49,192 nt of DNA. Source: Nemertoderma westbladi (Eukaryota > Xenacoelomorpha > Nemertodermatida > Nemertodermatidae). The notes beneath the pieces were generated by a model, which worked only from the letters and a program-made list of their open reading frames with translations, did no database searches and had not been told where the DNA came from. Shown piece after piece: positions 1 to 10,088 of this stretch. The stretch is from the NCBI GenBank assembly GCA_032718475.1, contig JAUCBJ010004450.1, positions 1-49,192 of the forward strand. Direction: 5' to 3'. Numbering within the stretch: the first letter of the stretch is position 1; each line of letters opens with the position of its first letter. The translations under genes and the position numbers were made by a program.

Positions 1-79
1 GGAAACTGTAAAAGCTTTTGCTGAATTGCCCGGTTATTTTTCCTTATTTTTCCCGTAAAATACTCTGTAGTTGGTTTAA

Positions 80-1640
80 CCCTATTAAACCCGGGGGGGG
101 GGGGGGGTCAATATGACCCCTCCCGTGGTTTTTTTATTATAATTCTGAAACAAACGCAGTTGGGAATCTGAAATTTTATGACTTTTCCTAAAAATCTATT
201 GTCTTCCTAGTAGTGAAAACCGTTTTCAAAAATATTGGGTACTTTTCGAGTTATAGCGCCATTTTTTAACCCTACTTTTGGCACTTTTTTTGAGACGTTT
301 TTTGAAAATTACATTTCATTAAATATAAATTGTAACATCTCTATTTTTGATTTACACCGGTTTTTTGGTGTTAGAAATTGGATGGAATTCATATAAATTG
401 ATTTAGAAATTTCAAACTTGTTTTTTTCGGTGGGTGCCAAATTTTGGTGCCAGCACCAAATTTTGAAATATGTCAATTTTGTAAATTGATTGTTTGAAAC
501 TTGTTTTTTTACGCAATTGGGGTTTTTTGGGGTTCTGGATTCGATAAAATATATACGAGTTGCACCAAGCGTATCAAACTTGTATTTTTTCGGTGCTGTG
601 TGCAAATTTTGGTGCTAGCACGAAATTTTGAAAATCCATTCAATAGATAAAATTGCTTGTGACAATTTATTTCTTGCGTTTTAGAGGTTTATGGCTGTTC
701 TGAATTCAATGGCATATATAATTATCGAACTAGACATCTCAAACTTGTATTTTTCGGATGTGGGTGCAAAATGTGGTGCTAGCACCAAATTTTGAAAACC
801 ATCAAATAAATCAATTGATTGGTGTCACCTTGTTTCTTGCGTTATAGGGGTTTGTGATGGTTCTGAATTCAATGGAATCAGCAAAAATTTCATAAGAGTT
901 CTCAAACTTGTATTTTTCGCCGGTGGGTGAAAATTGTTGTGCCAGCACCAAATTTTGGAAAATATGCAAATTGATCAGTAGATAGTATCACCTTGTTTCT
1001 TGCGTTATACGGGTTTATGAGGGTCCTGAATCCGATGGAATCAATAAAAACAGCACTGGACATCGCAAACTTGTACTTTTTGGTGATGGGTACGAAATTT
1101 GGTGCTAGCACCAAAATTTGCCAAATTACGCCGAAAAATACAAGTAGCAATGATCTGGCATATTAGAAATGTATTCCATTAGAATCAGGGTCCTCGAAAA
1201 CCTGAAAATGTGAATTTATAGCATCGTATAAGTGAATTAAAAATTTTGTGTTCTAACTGAAAAGTGCTGGTTACTTGTTTTTTTCATTTTTTTCCTACGC
1301 AGAGAGGACTAAACAGCCATTTATAGTAATCATATCATTTTTAAATATTTTCCAATGTATTTTGCGCCCCAGAAAACCTTTATTGAAAAATAATTAGCCG
1401 AAAATGTAACTTTCAAATTTTGTGAAAATTGTGCACTACTTGTAATTTTGGTGCTGCAATATAACCACCCCAGTACATTTTTTCGAAAATTTTTTTTTTC
1501 GGTCGGATCCAGACAAGTGATACCTACGTACAAACAAAAAATCAGACGTTTTCGTAAATATTTGTAGATTTTAGAAGGGGGGGTCAATATGACCCCCTCC
1601 CGGTATTTGTACAACATTTTATAGCCCGGTACTAATAGGG
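80..1640. mobile_element. piggyBac-like non-autonomous element (1561 bp)
   Basis: It is flanked by TTAA at 76-79 and 1641-1644. The ends are inverted: CCCTATTAAACCCGGG on the left and the complement CCCTATTAGTACCGGG on the right. The empty site is present in the 3' LTR (TTGGTTTAATAGGCG near 13410), so the boundaries are exact. Both ends hold a subterminal palindrome GGGGTCAATATGACCCC (about 103-119 and 1580-1597). No transposase is encoded; the open frames are chance. TTAA duplication and a CCC-starting end are piggyBac hallmarks. It landed after the BEL element, since only one LTR carries it. Confidence 0.88.
419..1130. repeat. Tandem repeat (~164 bp x5) inside the piggyBac-like element
   Basis: Five degenerate units each contain CTTGTATTTTTCGG, then a palindrome GGTGCTAGCACC or close variant, then AAATTTTG. 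Palindromes start near 446, 611, 775, 938 and 1101, a spacing of 163-165 bp. Confidence 0.85.
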
Positions 1641-2880
1641 TTAATAGGCGTAAGAGGCCGTATTATTGCTGTATCGGTGTTTTTAGAGGATCTAAGAGCT
1701 ATTTCTTCCGTATGCGTACTGTGGAAGGCATAGTTGATGATTCTATGGCAATTCCGTGACGCAAAAGGGGCTAGATACTCTTGAACAGTAGTTACTATGA
1801 CGACGGTTAACAGCTGATATTCATACGTGTTGATTTTCTTTGTTCTACGGCATCTCTCAGTTCAGTCAACCAATCAGAGCGTTTTTACTGTTCTTGTACA
1901 GAAATTTCCTAGAAATCACGCAATGCTTTATGGGCAGTGTTTACATTCTGTCCTGAGCCAGGAGAGAGCGGCTTTGGAATATTTTTGTGCTTTTCTGTTT
2001 TAGCCTAACACTAGTAGGCTTAATTATAAGGACATATATCCGTTATCAAATCAAAACAAACCAACCATCACACTGGTTAACTGGCCCATACTCAATCAAC
2101 GCAACATACCTAATCTAATATACCTGTGCATACTTTTATATTGTTATACTGCTATTTACTGTCGGTTCTTCATAATATGGTTGATGAATTATTATATTTG
2201 GAATAACGATAAATAACCCCGAAACCCCAATATTCTTGATATACCGAAGGTAAGAGAGAAAGGTTACATATAACGATTGTGACTTATGTTGAGTGGTTTG
2301 AAGTGAATCTAATGTTATTTGATAGACCCTACATGAGTCGGTCCGTGTTCCTTTTATATGTGACTAAAATCAGTGAAGATCGGCAGATCAGTGTGCAGTA
2401 TTGTGCAGCATTGTGTATGAGTGAGACTGATAACGAAGCATTTCCTAAAGAATGCGCCATATATGTGAATTGTAACTAAGCCATATCGTTGCGTGTAGTT
2501 TAAGTCATAGCTCTGTTTATATAGATAGAGCGCCACGTCCTAAAGGAACTGTTAATATTTCCCGAAGGTGAATAATATTGTCAGAGATTATAATACTGTC
2601 AGTCGAATAATACATTAGGCTTACATAGCAATACGATTAAGCTGTCGAAATCAATCTCCCGGGTATATCTAACGGGTGAATGATCGCGCACAGATTGGTT
2701 TCAACTAGTGTAGTGAATCAAATACTTGTCAGAGGCTAAAAGCGATTTATTATCTAGAAGACATCCTAATTTGGCGGGTTAAACTGCCAAAGGTCTGAAA
2801 GCGCGAACAATAACGGATATAGCTTCTTTATTGCAGTAAGCAATAAAGTTGAAAGTACCGGTCAACCGGTAAACCTGAAC

Positions 2881-2994
2881 GGTACATCTGTAGGTCAGTA
2901 GGCCCAACTGCCAGAACCGGTACTGCCGTAGGTCCGTAGGTCCAACTGCCAGAACCGGTACTTCTGTAGGTCCGTAGGCCCAACTGTCCTAACC
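2881..2994. repeat. 38-bp tandem repeat x3
   Basis: Three adjacent units at 2881, 2919 and 2957 share the form GGTAC...TGTAGGTC.GTAGG.CC then AACTGCCAGAACC. A partial fourth unit follows. Each junction forms ACCGGT. Confidence 0.9.
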
Positions 2995-3174
2995 GGTACT
3001 TCCCGTATAAGTACATTAGTATTATTCGATTTGAATATTGTATACCGGTAGGCTGTTTAAGAGATTAGGGACTGTACACCCCTTGTTTCTTTTGGAGCTT
3101 ACTTATTTCTGTCAGTTTTATTTATTTGTAGGCCAGTATTGAACAGAAGGCGTGTAAGCCTGATCATATTGTAC

Positions 3175-3750
3175 AGACAATTTGTAGGCTGGGCTGTTGT
3201 CTGATTGCTGTTAAGTCTGAACGGATTGCAGTGTGTGTAGATCACCTCTCCGATAAAGAACGGTTAGGAAGTAGGGGCAGCCAAAGCTGTAAGGTAAACC
3301 CCCAACTAAAGAATAAGTCGTACTACTGGGTTAGAACGCATACTACCTAATCATTTCGGAGTCTGCATGTCCTGTAGTTTATTTAGGCTTGAGAGTAGTC
3401 TGCCATCGTTTAGTCTGTACTTTGTTTGTGTAGTCTGTACAGGTAGCGTATAATATTTATTTAGATAATTTGTAGGCTGGATAGTTGTCTGGCTGTTATT
3501 AGGTCTGAACGGATTGCAGTGTGTGTAGAGCCTCTGTCCGATAAAGAACGGTTAGGAAGTAGGGGCAGCCAAAGCTGTAAGGTAAACCCCCATCTAAAGA
3601 ATAAGTCGTACTACTGGGTTAGAACGCATACTACCTAATCATTTCGGAGTCTGCATGTCCTGTAGTTTATTTAGGCTTGATAGTAGTCTGTCAGTATTTG
3701 GTCTGCATTTTGTTTGAGTGGTTTGTACGCGTAGCGTAATATTTATTGTT
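3175..3750. repeat. ~288-bp tandem duplication in the leader
   Basis: TTTGTAGGCTGG recurs at 3181 and 3469. The two copies stay highly similar to about 3750 (shared GATAAAGAACGGTTAGGAAG and GTCCTGTAGTTTATTTAGGC), with small indels near the ends. Confidence 0.9.
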
Positions 3751-4684
3751 CAGAGTTTATGCGATTATTCGCAACATTCATTCCCCAAGTTTGTTCCTAC
3801 AATAATTGTGTTTGTTATACATACCGCTATAGTTAAATTAACCCCGGTACTACACGGGCTGCTTGGCGTAGGTAAAGACTGGTGATTTTGTGCACCAGTC
3901 ACTCCAGCAGATGCCGTGGTTCTTTTAGCTGTTCAAGTATATTTAACTACTGATTATATGTTGTACAAGTACTCATACCTAATTTAGGGTTTAGTGTACA
4001 GTGCTTTCCGAAAGTAATTAGTGTAGGCATTATATTTGTGTTGTAAAGTGGTTGATAGGCACGTTCGATTAGCTCTATTAACTTCTAGGTAGGAACACTC
4101 CGTGATACATAACGTAGTACCTATAGCGATACGGCTATAGGTCGTCAGGCGGTGGTATTTTCCTATCTGGACAACGCAGTGTATTTACTACTACGTATTA
4201 TTTTCAAATACCGCAGTATCCTGTCCGTTGTAATAACCAGATTTCTAACCCTTTGTTAGGCTGGTTTGTAGACTTCTTGTAAAATTACCCTGAAAATTCG
4301 TATTTTGTGTTTTTTGTAAATTTTGTGTTTATTTAGAGATTGTAATCTCACCCGAATTGTACGTAATTTGTAGTATTAAGTAACTTAGGTAAATTAGCAT
4401 TATTTGTTTTAGTGTCCTATAAGTAACACTTCACTGAAAGCGCACCGCTTTGTGTAGTGATTACTCCCCAGAAATAATAACATTTATTTCAAACATTGAC
4501 AAAACCCATTAAAACGGGTATATATATATTATAAATCAAATCTAACGATTTATAAATAGTAGGCCTACCATACAACCATTAGGTCTCAATATCAGTTGGA
4601 CTACTGCTCAAATAGCGGTAATAAAGTAAGTAAAGTAACCAAGTAACCCTAAAATTCAGAAATTCAATTATTTAAAATAATTGA

Positions 4685-4940
4685 TATACCGGTATTTACG
4701 ATAGGCCTATTATCTTTATTTCTATAAGTTTCGGCTGAAATTATACCGGTACTTGTAACTAATTCTAGTCCAGAATTATATATACTATAAACTGTAAGCT
4801 GTATACCGGTATTCCCGATAGGCCTATTATATATTTATATATATTTGTGCTAAAATTATACCGGTATCCTGTGATAAACCTAGTCTGTAATAATACTTAT
4901 ATAGTTATATATAATATAAGCATACCGGTATCCTAATATA
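4685..4940. repeat. ~118-bp AT-rich tandem repeat x2 plus partial
   Basis: ATACCGGTATTTACGATAGG at about 4685 recurs as ATACCGGTATTCCCGATAGG at about 4803. A third partial copy begins near 4921. The unit ends in ATTATACCGGTA. Confidence 0.75.
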
Positions 4941-5066
4941 ATATATATATCACGCTACACTGAGTAGCAGTATAGGTAATTAATTACTAGGCTAGCAGTT
5001 AATACTGAGTTACTAGACTTGCTCAGACTGTAATATAGCAGTAGGCATTCAACTGTACACATAAAC

Positions 5067-8000
5067 ATGTCTGATACTAAGCAGAACCTGTCAGACAGTT
5101 TATTAGATGTAACTATCTGCGACTCAGATAGAGGCGTAGAACCGTCTAGTCGTAAGTTCAGTTCACCTCCCACTGTGAGGAAGGTCATCCCTCCTGTAGT
5201 AATAACAGAACCTAGGCTGGTCCAACATCGTAGGTCTATCATAGGCACTCGAGCTCAGGTCAAGCGGGACCAAGAAGCAGCAGAACAGCAACAACCCGCG
5301 AGCCAAGATCTTATTTCTCAACGGCCCGACAGCTCCAGTAGTGAAGATACTGTAGAACTGACACCCGAGCGCGGAGCAAGGATGACGGATGCGGTTTATT
5401 CGGATCCCCTTCTCATCCTTCCTGCAGCCGTACTCACTAGGTTATTGATCGCCGTGGAAGAACACCAGATCGATTGGGCGAGAAGTAAGCGCTCAACTAA
5501 AGATAGTTATGCGGGATACACAAGGGAAGAACTGAAGTCTATGGTCGAGTCGCAATGGAACTTCCCCGGACCCGGACTCCCGTTTGATTTATCAGAAGCT
5601 GCCTGGGAAGACATACACCGGATGGGAGTAGCCAAGGAAACCATTGATCCAGCTGTGTGGAAGAGGTCCGCAGCCGGATACGCACAGGGATTCTTCAGCT
5701 CTATGGAGCGAGTAGAAAAACAACTGTTACAACAACCTCAAGGACCTCAAGAGCAGGGACAACTGCTTTATCAAGTTAGAGAAAGAATTCTGCGAATCAG
5801 GCTAATATTATCAGCCTTTGAAGAGGCTTCTAAAAGAAGACAAGACACGTCGTTGCAAGTTGCCGTAAAGACTTGGTTTCAACGGGTGAGTCGCCAAGTT
5901 CAAGGAACAGCTCAGTGGAAAGCTCAGCTGGAGGAGCGCTCAACCCATGGAGAATCAACAGACGCTACTTTTTCCCAAGTGGAAAGTGAAGCGACGGCAG
6001 AGAAGCCGCATAAGAGGGATGCCATTGACATCTATCTGTCAGACTATCAACGTTTTTTGGGTGATGACGAGTTGAGGAGAAGGTTAGATGGACTTAGCCC
6101 TAATAGTGAAGGAACTCAGCGTATGTTGGATGTCATCGATGTGGAAATGAGGGCTGCGAACCAGGCTAAATTTGATGAACAACTCCGCATCACACGAGTC
6201 CAAGAAGAGCAAGTAAAGAAAAAACGTATAGAAGACAGAAAGAAAGCAGCAGTAGCAGCTGCCGAAGCGGAAAGGAAAGCAGCCGAAGAGGAAAGTAAAG
6301 CCGACGAAATGGAAAGGAAAGCGGCAGCGGCAGCGGCAGAGGCAGAAGCGAAAAGAAAAGCAGCCGAAATGGAAAGAAAAGCAGCCGAAATGGAAAGAAA
6401 AGCGGCAGCGGCAGCGGCAGAGGCAGAAGCGAAAAGAAAAACAGCCGAAATGAAAAGAAAAGCGGAAATGGCAGTGGCAGAAGCAGAACGTAGAGCGGCG
6501 GAAGAAATCACCCAATTAGAATTGGAAAACATTCAGGAGAATCAAGACTGCATAAATAAACAGTTAACAGCTAGTAATATGCAGATGATGAATCGATCTA
6601 CTCCCAAAAGACAGGGATATACATCATCTGAGGAAGGCGATACCACCGATACTGAAGGCAAAGGAAATAGATCTCGTCTAAGCAGACGTAAAAGAACATT
6701 CCACCGTCAGAAATTGCCTGATTTGCCTCCAGCTGTTAGAAGGCAACTAAATAACACCAACTTAGGTAGTACAGAGCCCACAGACCAAATAATTAAAATA
6801 GAAAGACTCCCTACTATAGTAGATGAGCCTGAAATAATTAGGCCTGTTCTTGAAATCACCCCTTCGGTGATAGACACACCTGTGCTCCCTGAAGCTACCT
6901 CTAAATTCCCTCTGCATAGCACTAAGCTATCTGTGCCCAGTAGAACTGCCCAGGAGACAGTTCAGGTCCTGGACCCCGAGCGAAATATTCATGATTTGTC
7001 GCCCGTTGTCCCTCGTCCGCCCGCTACAACGTTGGCGACTCCCGCTTCGGCGGTCGAATGGGTGGACGAGAGACGGCGGGGGATGGATCTCCTGCTCGGG
7101 CAGATGCAGGAGACTGTTCAGCAATTCAAGGGCACAGTAAGGGAAAGTAGGCTAGAGTTGCAAGAAGTGCAGCAAAGTATCGCGCTAGAACGCGATAAAT
7201 TAGTAAATACACAAAGGGGTATACCACCACCCTCGGTAACAATGTGTCAACCTGTTAGGTCTGAAGTATCTCATGCGCAAGGTGTGGAGCCTACACGCAT
7301 ATATACTGCTAGCGAAGTAGAAACTCCTATAGTGAACCCTATTAAGGGTAATTATAGACCTGTTGATAATGACATTCCCTATAGACCTGATCATAATCCG
7401 AGAAATTTATATACCGATAACTCGATATTAAATAACACGATGGCCCAAGAAAGTTTTACGCGTCAAATGGCTAGAACCGAAGCCCGGCAAGCGGTAAAGG
7501 TGGGAGAGATCGTCAAGTTCAATGGAGATGAGATGAAATGGTTACCTTTTAATGAATATTACAAAGATAACATACAGAACTCTGTACTATCTAATGGAGA
7601 GAAACTTAGATTCCTCATCGAGTGCTTGGAAGCATCTCCCAAGTTAATGGCGTTAAAGTTTATTGGACATCCAGACGGATTAAGACAAGTTTGGGATACA
7701 CTAAACATCAGGTATGGTAATAGGAATAACATAGCTGGGTATTTGTATGCAAAGTTGGTAGCGCCCCGAAAGTTTATTAGCAGCGGGATTATAGAGTTTT
7801 CCGATGAAATTCAGGAGATCTGCAGACAATTAGATTGGCTAGGTAAGTCTCATGAGTATCAGAGTGCTATGGTTATTAGAGCAGTGGCCTCTACTTTACC
7901 GAAGGGTGGAGTAGGTACACGCTGGGACAAGAAAGTGTTATACATGATGGAACAACAACAACGAGACCCTACCATGACTGATCTCATGACATTCTTGGAT

Positions 8001-10088
8001 GGCGAAGTGAAATTACAGCTCATAAAGCAGTCCAGAGAGAAGACATCGGAAAACAAGGTAAGTGAGAAACCCGTCTCCAGAAGAAAGGTAACACCAGTGT
8101 GTTATACCGACGACGGCGAAAGCCAAGCTTCCCAAGGGGAGGATAGCGGGAAAGACACTGAAAGATCTTATTATGTCAATAAAACACCTAACGAACAGGG
8201 AAGTAAATTTAAGTCTCGATCTAATGACAAGAGAGAGCAGGTAAGAAAAACTCCTCCTACGTCTCCCAAGAGAATTCAGGTGAGAAAGCCCGAAGAAAGA
8301 ACGAGAGTGCACAATGTCACCCAAAATAAGGTAAGTAACATCAAACCGAAATGTGCGCTATGTGACGGGACCCACCGTTTGAATATGTGTGATGAATTCC
8401 TGAGGAAATCATTAACGGAGAGACGAGAAGTCATGTGGGATAAGCGGTTATGTTATAATTGCCTCAGACAAGGACACCAACGGCGAACCTGTTACTCTGA
8501 CATAAGGTGTGCAAAGTGTGGTGCGAAACATCATATCTTGTTGCACTCTGAATTCGAGCGAAATAGTCCGAATCAGGTAAGTGATTCCGAACTACATGTC
8601 CAATTCAGTGATGTGAACGACACTGATCAATCTGAGATGGAAGGATTCTATACGGACGAGTTCTCCAACGAAAACGAATCCTGTTACATGATAAATACCG
8701 CAGTGTATCGAGCACTCACATATGAAAAAGATACAGACAGCGACCTCACTCTAACTACTTCTGATCGACAACCATCTTGGAAAGAGCCATCTTCCAATGT
8801 AGGGATCCGAGAGTTTCCTGTGGTGCAGGTAAGGGTTCACGGACCTAAACGGAGTTATGTAGTGAACGCCCTCCTTGACTCCGGTAGTACAGGAACATTC
8901 ATCGACAAAGAACTAGCCGAAGACATCTTTGCTGGACAACCCAAGTTCCGAACCAAGCTAAACATGTCAGGGATCATGCAGGTTTGGAAATCTGCTGTGG
9001 CTGCCGACTATTATATAGGTGAGTTGTCCACTCCACAGGATAAACTAGGAGAACACAGTATAAGGTCAGTCAAAATGGTGGCAATAAAGAACTTCGCTAC
9101 CACCCAAGTGGAACCTTATAATTGGGACGAAGATGATCATGCCCAACAACTTAACATTCCTAGATTCGACACCGATTATCCTGGAGTACAAATATTAATC
9201 GGTCAAAACGCGCATGATGCGCTGGAGACATTGGAGAAACGACCTGCTCAACCGCAACCACTTCAGACCTATGCGGTAAGAACTAGAGTAGGTTGGTACC
9301 TTACTGGACCTTCCCGAAGAACGCTCAGAGAAAGACTGCTTCAAGATCGCGTCTGCCAGGTGAGTGAATGGGAAGATGATACTAGTGAGGGAGACGACCC
9401 AACTGAGGGAACACCATACTCCTCAGATAATGACGATATTAGCTCCAATGTAGATCAATGGAGATATTGCCCCAAGAAGTTTAATCCAACTGACATCGCT
9501 TCCAGAGGAGCAACTCCTCAAGAACTGACAGATACTACAGACCGGTTAGGTGAACCCGACTTCCTGAGTAAGGAGGATGAATGGCCTCCCCATCTTACTC
9601 CGACTGAGATTAGACCAGCCAAGGGAGCGGAGAAAGTCAAACCTAAAACCCGGACGGGTGGATCGGAGTTATTTGAACCCGGGATAGATCTGTCGGTATT
9701 ACATATTGCCAGGGACGACGCCGTGGATCTGGACCTCCCCACCGCGAGTGGATCCTTCATGAAGATCAGAGAGAGCGATTGGAGCTCTGGAACATCAGAC
9801 GTCTCGCAGGGACTCTCACCTCTCCTGCAGGGAGCGACGGACCACTATAGCTCCTGGAATCGGCTTTGTAAGGCCGTCGTGTACCTAGAGCGATGTTTCT
9901 ATCGTCACTATTCCAGGACGAAGAGGAAACCTGGAATTGTATTCGGGATGCAGCGACTCAATCACCCAGTCGGTCGTTTGTGTTTACCGGAAGGGAATGG
10001 AGGACTCTCCGGAAACTGTGGAAGGCAAGATTCTCTTCCCACGACCACCTCCCTAATCCTTCAAACATCTAGGGACTCCATAACGTAA
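5067..10088 (+). CDS. BEL/Pao Gag-protease polyprotein with internally deleted Pol
   Basis: Open frame of 1673 codons. Residues ~374-500 are an Ala/Glu/Lys/Arg coiled coil that contains an internal duplication. Residues ~811-930 (FNGDEMKWLPFNEYYKD onward) resemble the DUF1759 Gag domain of Pao elements. Zinc-knuckle motifs follow at ~1096 (CALC), ~1129 (CYNCLRQGHQRRTC) and ~1149 (CAKCGAKHH). An aspartic protease with LLDSGSTGTFID lies at ~1269-1280, and TRVGWYLTGP (~1408) is the usual end of that region. Only ~50 residues later comes WRYCPKKFNPTDIASRG, normally found after RT and RNase H, so roughly 700 residues of polymerase are missing in frame. The tail (SSWNRLCKAVVYLERCFYR) matches the RNase H-integrase junction, then appears frame-shifted and stops. 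No HHCC or DDE integrase core is seen. ATG at 5067 is the first in the frame. Confidence 0.85.
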   Translation: MSDTKQNLSDSLLDVTICDSDRGVEPSSRKFSSPPTVRKVIPPVVITEPRLVQHRRSIIGTRAQVKRDQEAAEQQQPASQDLISQRPDSSSSEDTVELTPERGARMTDAVYSDPLLILPAAVLTRLLIAVEEHQIDWARSKRSTKDSYAGYTREELKSMVESQWNFPGPGLPFDLSEAAWEDIHRMGVAKETIDPAVWKRSAAGYAQGFFSSMERVEKQLLQQPQGPQEQGQLLYQVRERILRIRLILSAFEEASKRRQDTSLQVAVKTWFQRVSRQVQGTAQWKAQLEERSTHGESTDATFSQVESEATAEKPHKRDAIDIYLSDYQRFLGDDELRRRLDGLSPNSEGTQRMLDVIDVEMRAANQAKFDEQLRITRVQEEQVKKKRIEDRKKAAVAAAEAERKAAEEESKADEMERKAAAAAAEAEAKRKAAEMERKAAEMERKAAAAAAEAEAKRKTAEMKRKAEMAVAEAERRAAEEITQLELENIQENQDCINKQLTASNMQMMNRSTPKRQGYTSSEEGDTTDTEGKGNRSRLSRRKRTFHRQKLPDLPPAVRRQLNNTNLGSTEPTDQIIKIERLPTIVDEPEIIRPVLEITPSVIDTPVLPEATSKFPLHSTKLSVPSRTAQETVQVLDPERNIHDLSPVVPRPPATTLATPASAVEWVDERRRGMDLLLGQMQETVQQFKGTVRESRLELQEVQQSIALERDKLVNTQRGIPPPSVTMCQPVRSEVSHAQGVEPTRIYTASEVETPIVNPIKGNYRPVDNDIPYRPDHNPRNLYTDNSILNNTMAQESFTRQMARTEARQAVKVGEIVKFNGDEMKWLPFNEYYKDNIQNSVLSNGEKLRFLIECLEASPKLMALKFIGHPDGLRQVWDTLNIRYGNRNNIAGYLYAKLVAPRKFISSGIIEFSDEIQEICRQLDWLGKSHEYQSAMVIRAVASTLPKGGVGTRWDKKVLYMMEQQQRDPTMTDLMTFLDGEVKLQLIKQSREKTSENKVSEKPVSRRKVTPVCYTDDGESQASQGEDSGKDTERSYYVNKTPNEQGSKFKSRSNDKREQVRKTPPTSPKRIQVRKPEERTRVHNVTQNKVSNIKPKCALCDGTHRLNMCDEFLRKSLTERREVMWDKRLCYNCLRQGHQRRTCYSDIRCAKCGAKHHILLHSEFERNSPNQVSDSELHVQFSDVNDTDQSEMEGFYTDEFSNENESCYMINTAVYRALTYEKDTDSDLTLTTSDRQPSWKEPSSNVGIREFPVVQVRVHGPKRSYVVNALLDSGSTGTFIDKELAEDIFAGQPKFRTKLNMSGIMQVWKSAVAADYYIGELSTPQDKLGEHSIRSVKMVAIKNFATTQVEPYNWDEDDHAQQLNIPRFDTDYPGVQILIGQNAHDALETLEKRPAQPQPLQTYAVRTRVGWYLTGPSRRTLRERLLQDRVCQVSEWEDDTSEGDDPTEGTPYSSDNDDISSNVDQWRYCPKKFNPTDIASRGATPQELTDTTDRLGEPDFLSKEDEWPPHLTPTEIRPAKGAEKVKPKTRTGGSELFEPGIDLSVLHIARDDAVDLDLPTASGSFMKIRESDWSSGTSDVSQGLSPLLQGATDHYSSWNRLCKAVVYLERCFYRHYSRTKRKPGIVFGMQRLNHPVGRLCLPEGNGGLSGNCGRQDSLPTTTSLILQTSRDSIT

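Larger units (their letters stand above)
1..2809 (+). repeat. 5' LTR (partial), interrupted by a piggyBac-like element
   Basis: LTR sequence occupies 1-79 and 1645-2809 and matches the 3' LTR almost base for base. About the first 200-240 bp of the LTR lies outside the window. The LTR carries CCAAT-type sequence (ACCAATCAGAGCG, near 1869) and a strong splice-donor-like AAG|GTAAGA near 2250, so a spliced transcript is possible. The small ORF at 2279-2479 recurs in all three LTR copies only because the LTRs are similar; I do not call it a gene. The first ~8 bases fit the 3' LTR only if about 48 bp is deleted between two CTGT/GTGT words. Confidence 0.88.
2810..5066 (+). other. BEL element leader, no ORF
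   Basis: This 2.26-kb stretch between the 5' LTR and the first ORF has no convincing coding frame. It is filled with short tandem repeats (listed separately), ACCGGT words and AGGCCTA words. A short hairpin GACTGGTG...CACCAGTC lies near 3878-3901. It presumably contains the packaging signal, which cannot be recognised by eye. Confidence 0.6.

Noticed and set aside
309-1617. Three minus-strand ORFs in the piggyBac-like element
   Set aside because: They cross the 164-bp tandem repeats, show no transposase motif and are not in the place or size of a piggyBac gene.
2279-2479. 66-residue ORF present in all three LTR copies
   Set aside because: The first two copies are identical because the LTRs are nearly identical; the third is changed and truncated by a frame change. 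No domain.
6084-6532. Two long open frames opposite the BEL ORF
   Set aside because: They are shadows of the Ala/Glu/Lys coiled-coil repeat; composition (Phe/Cys/Arg or Ala/Ser) is a direct consequence of the coding strand.
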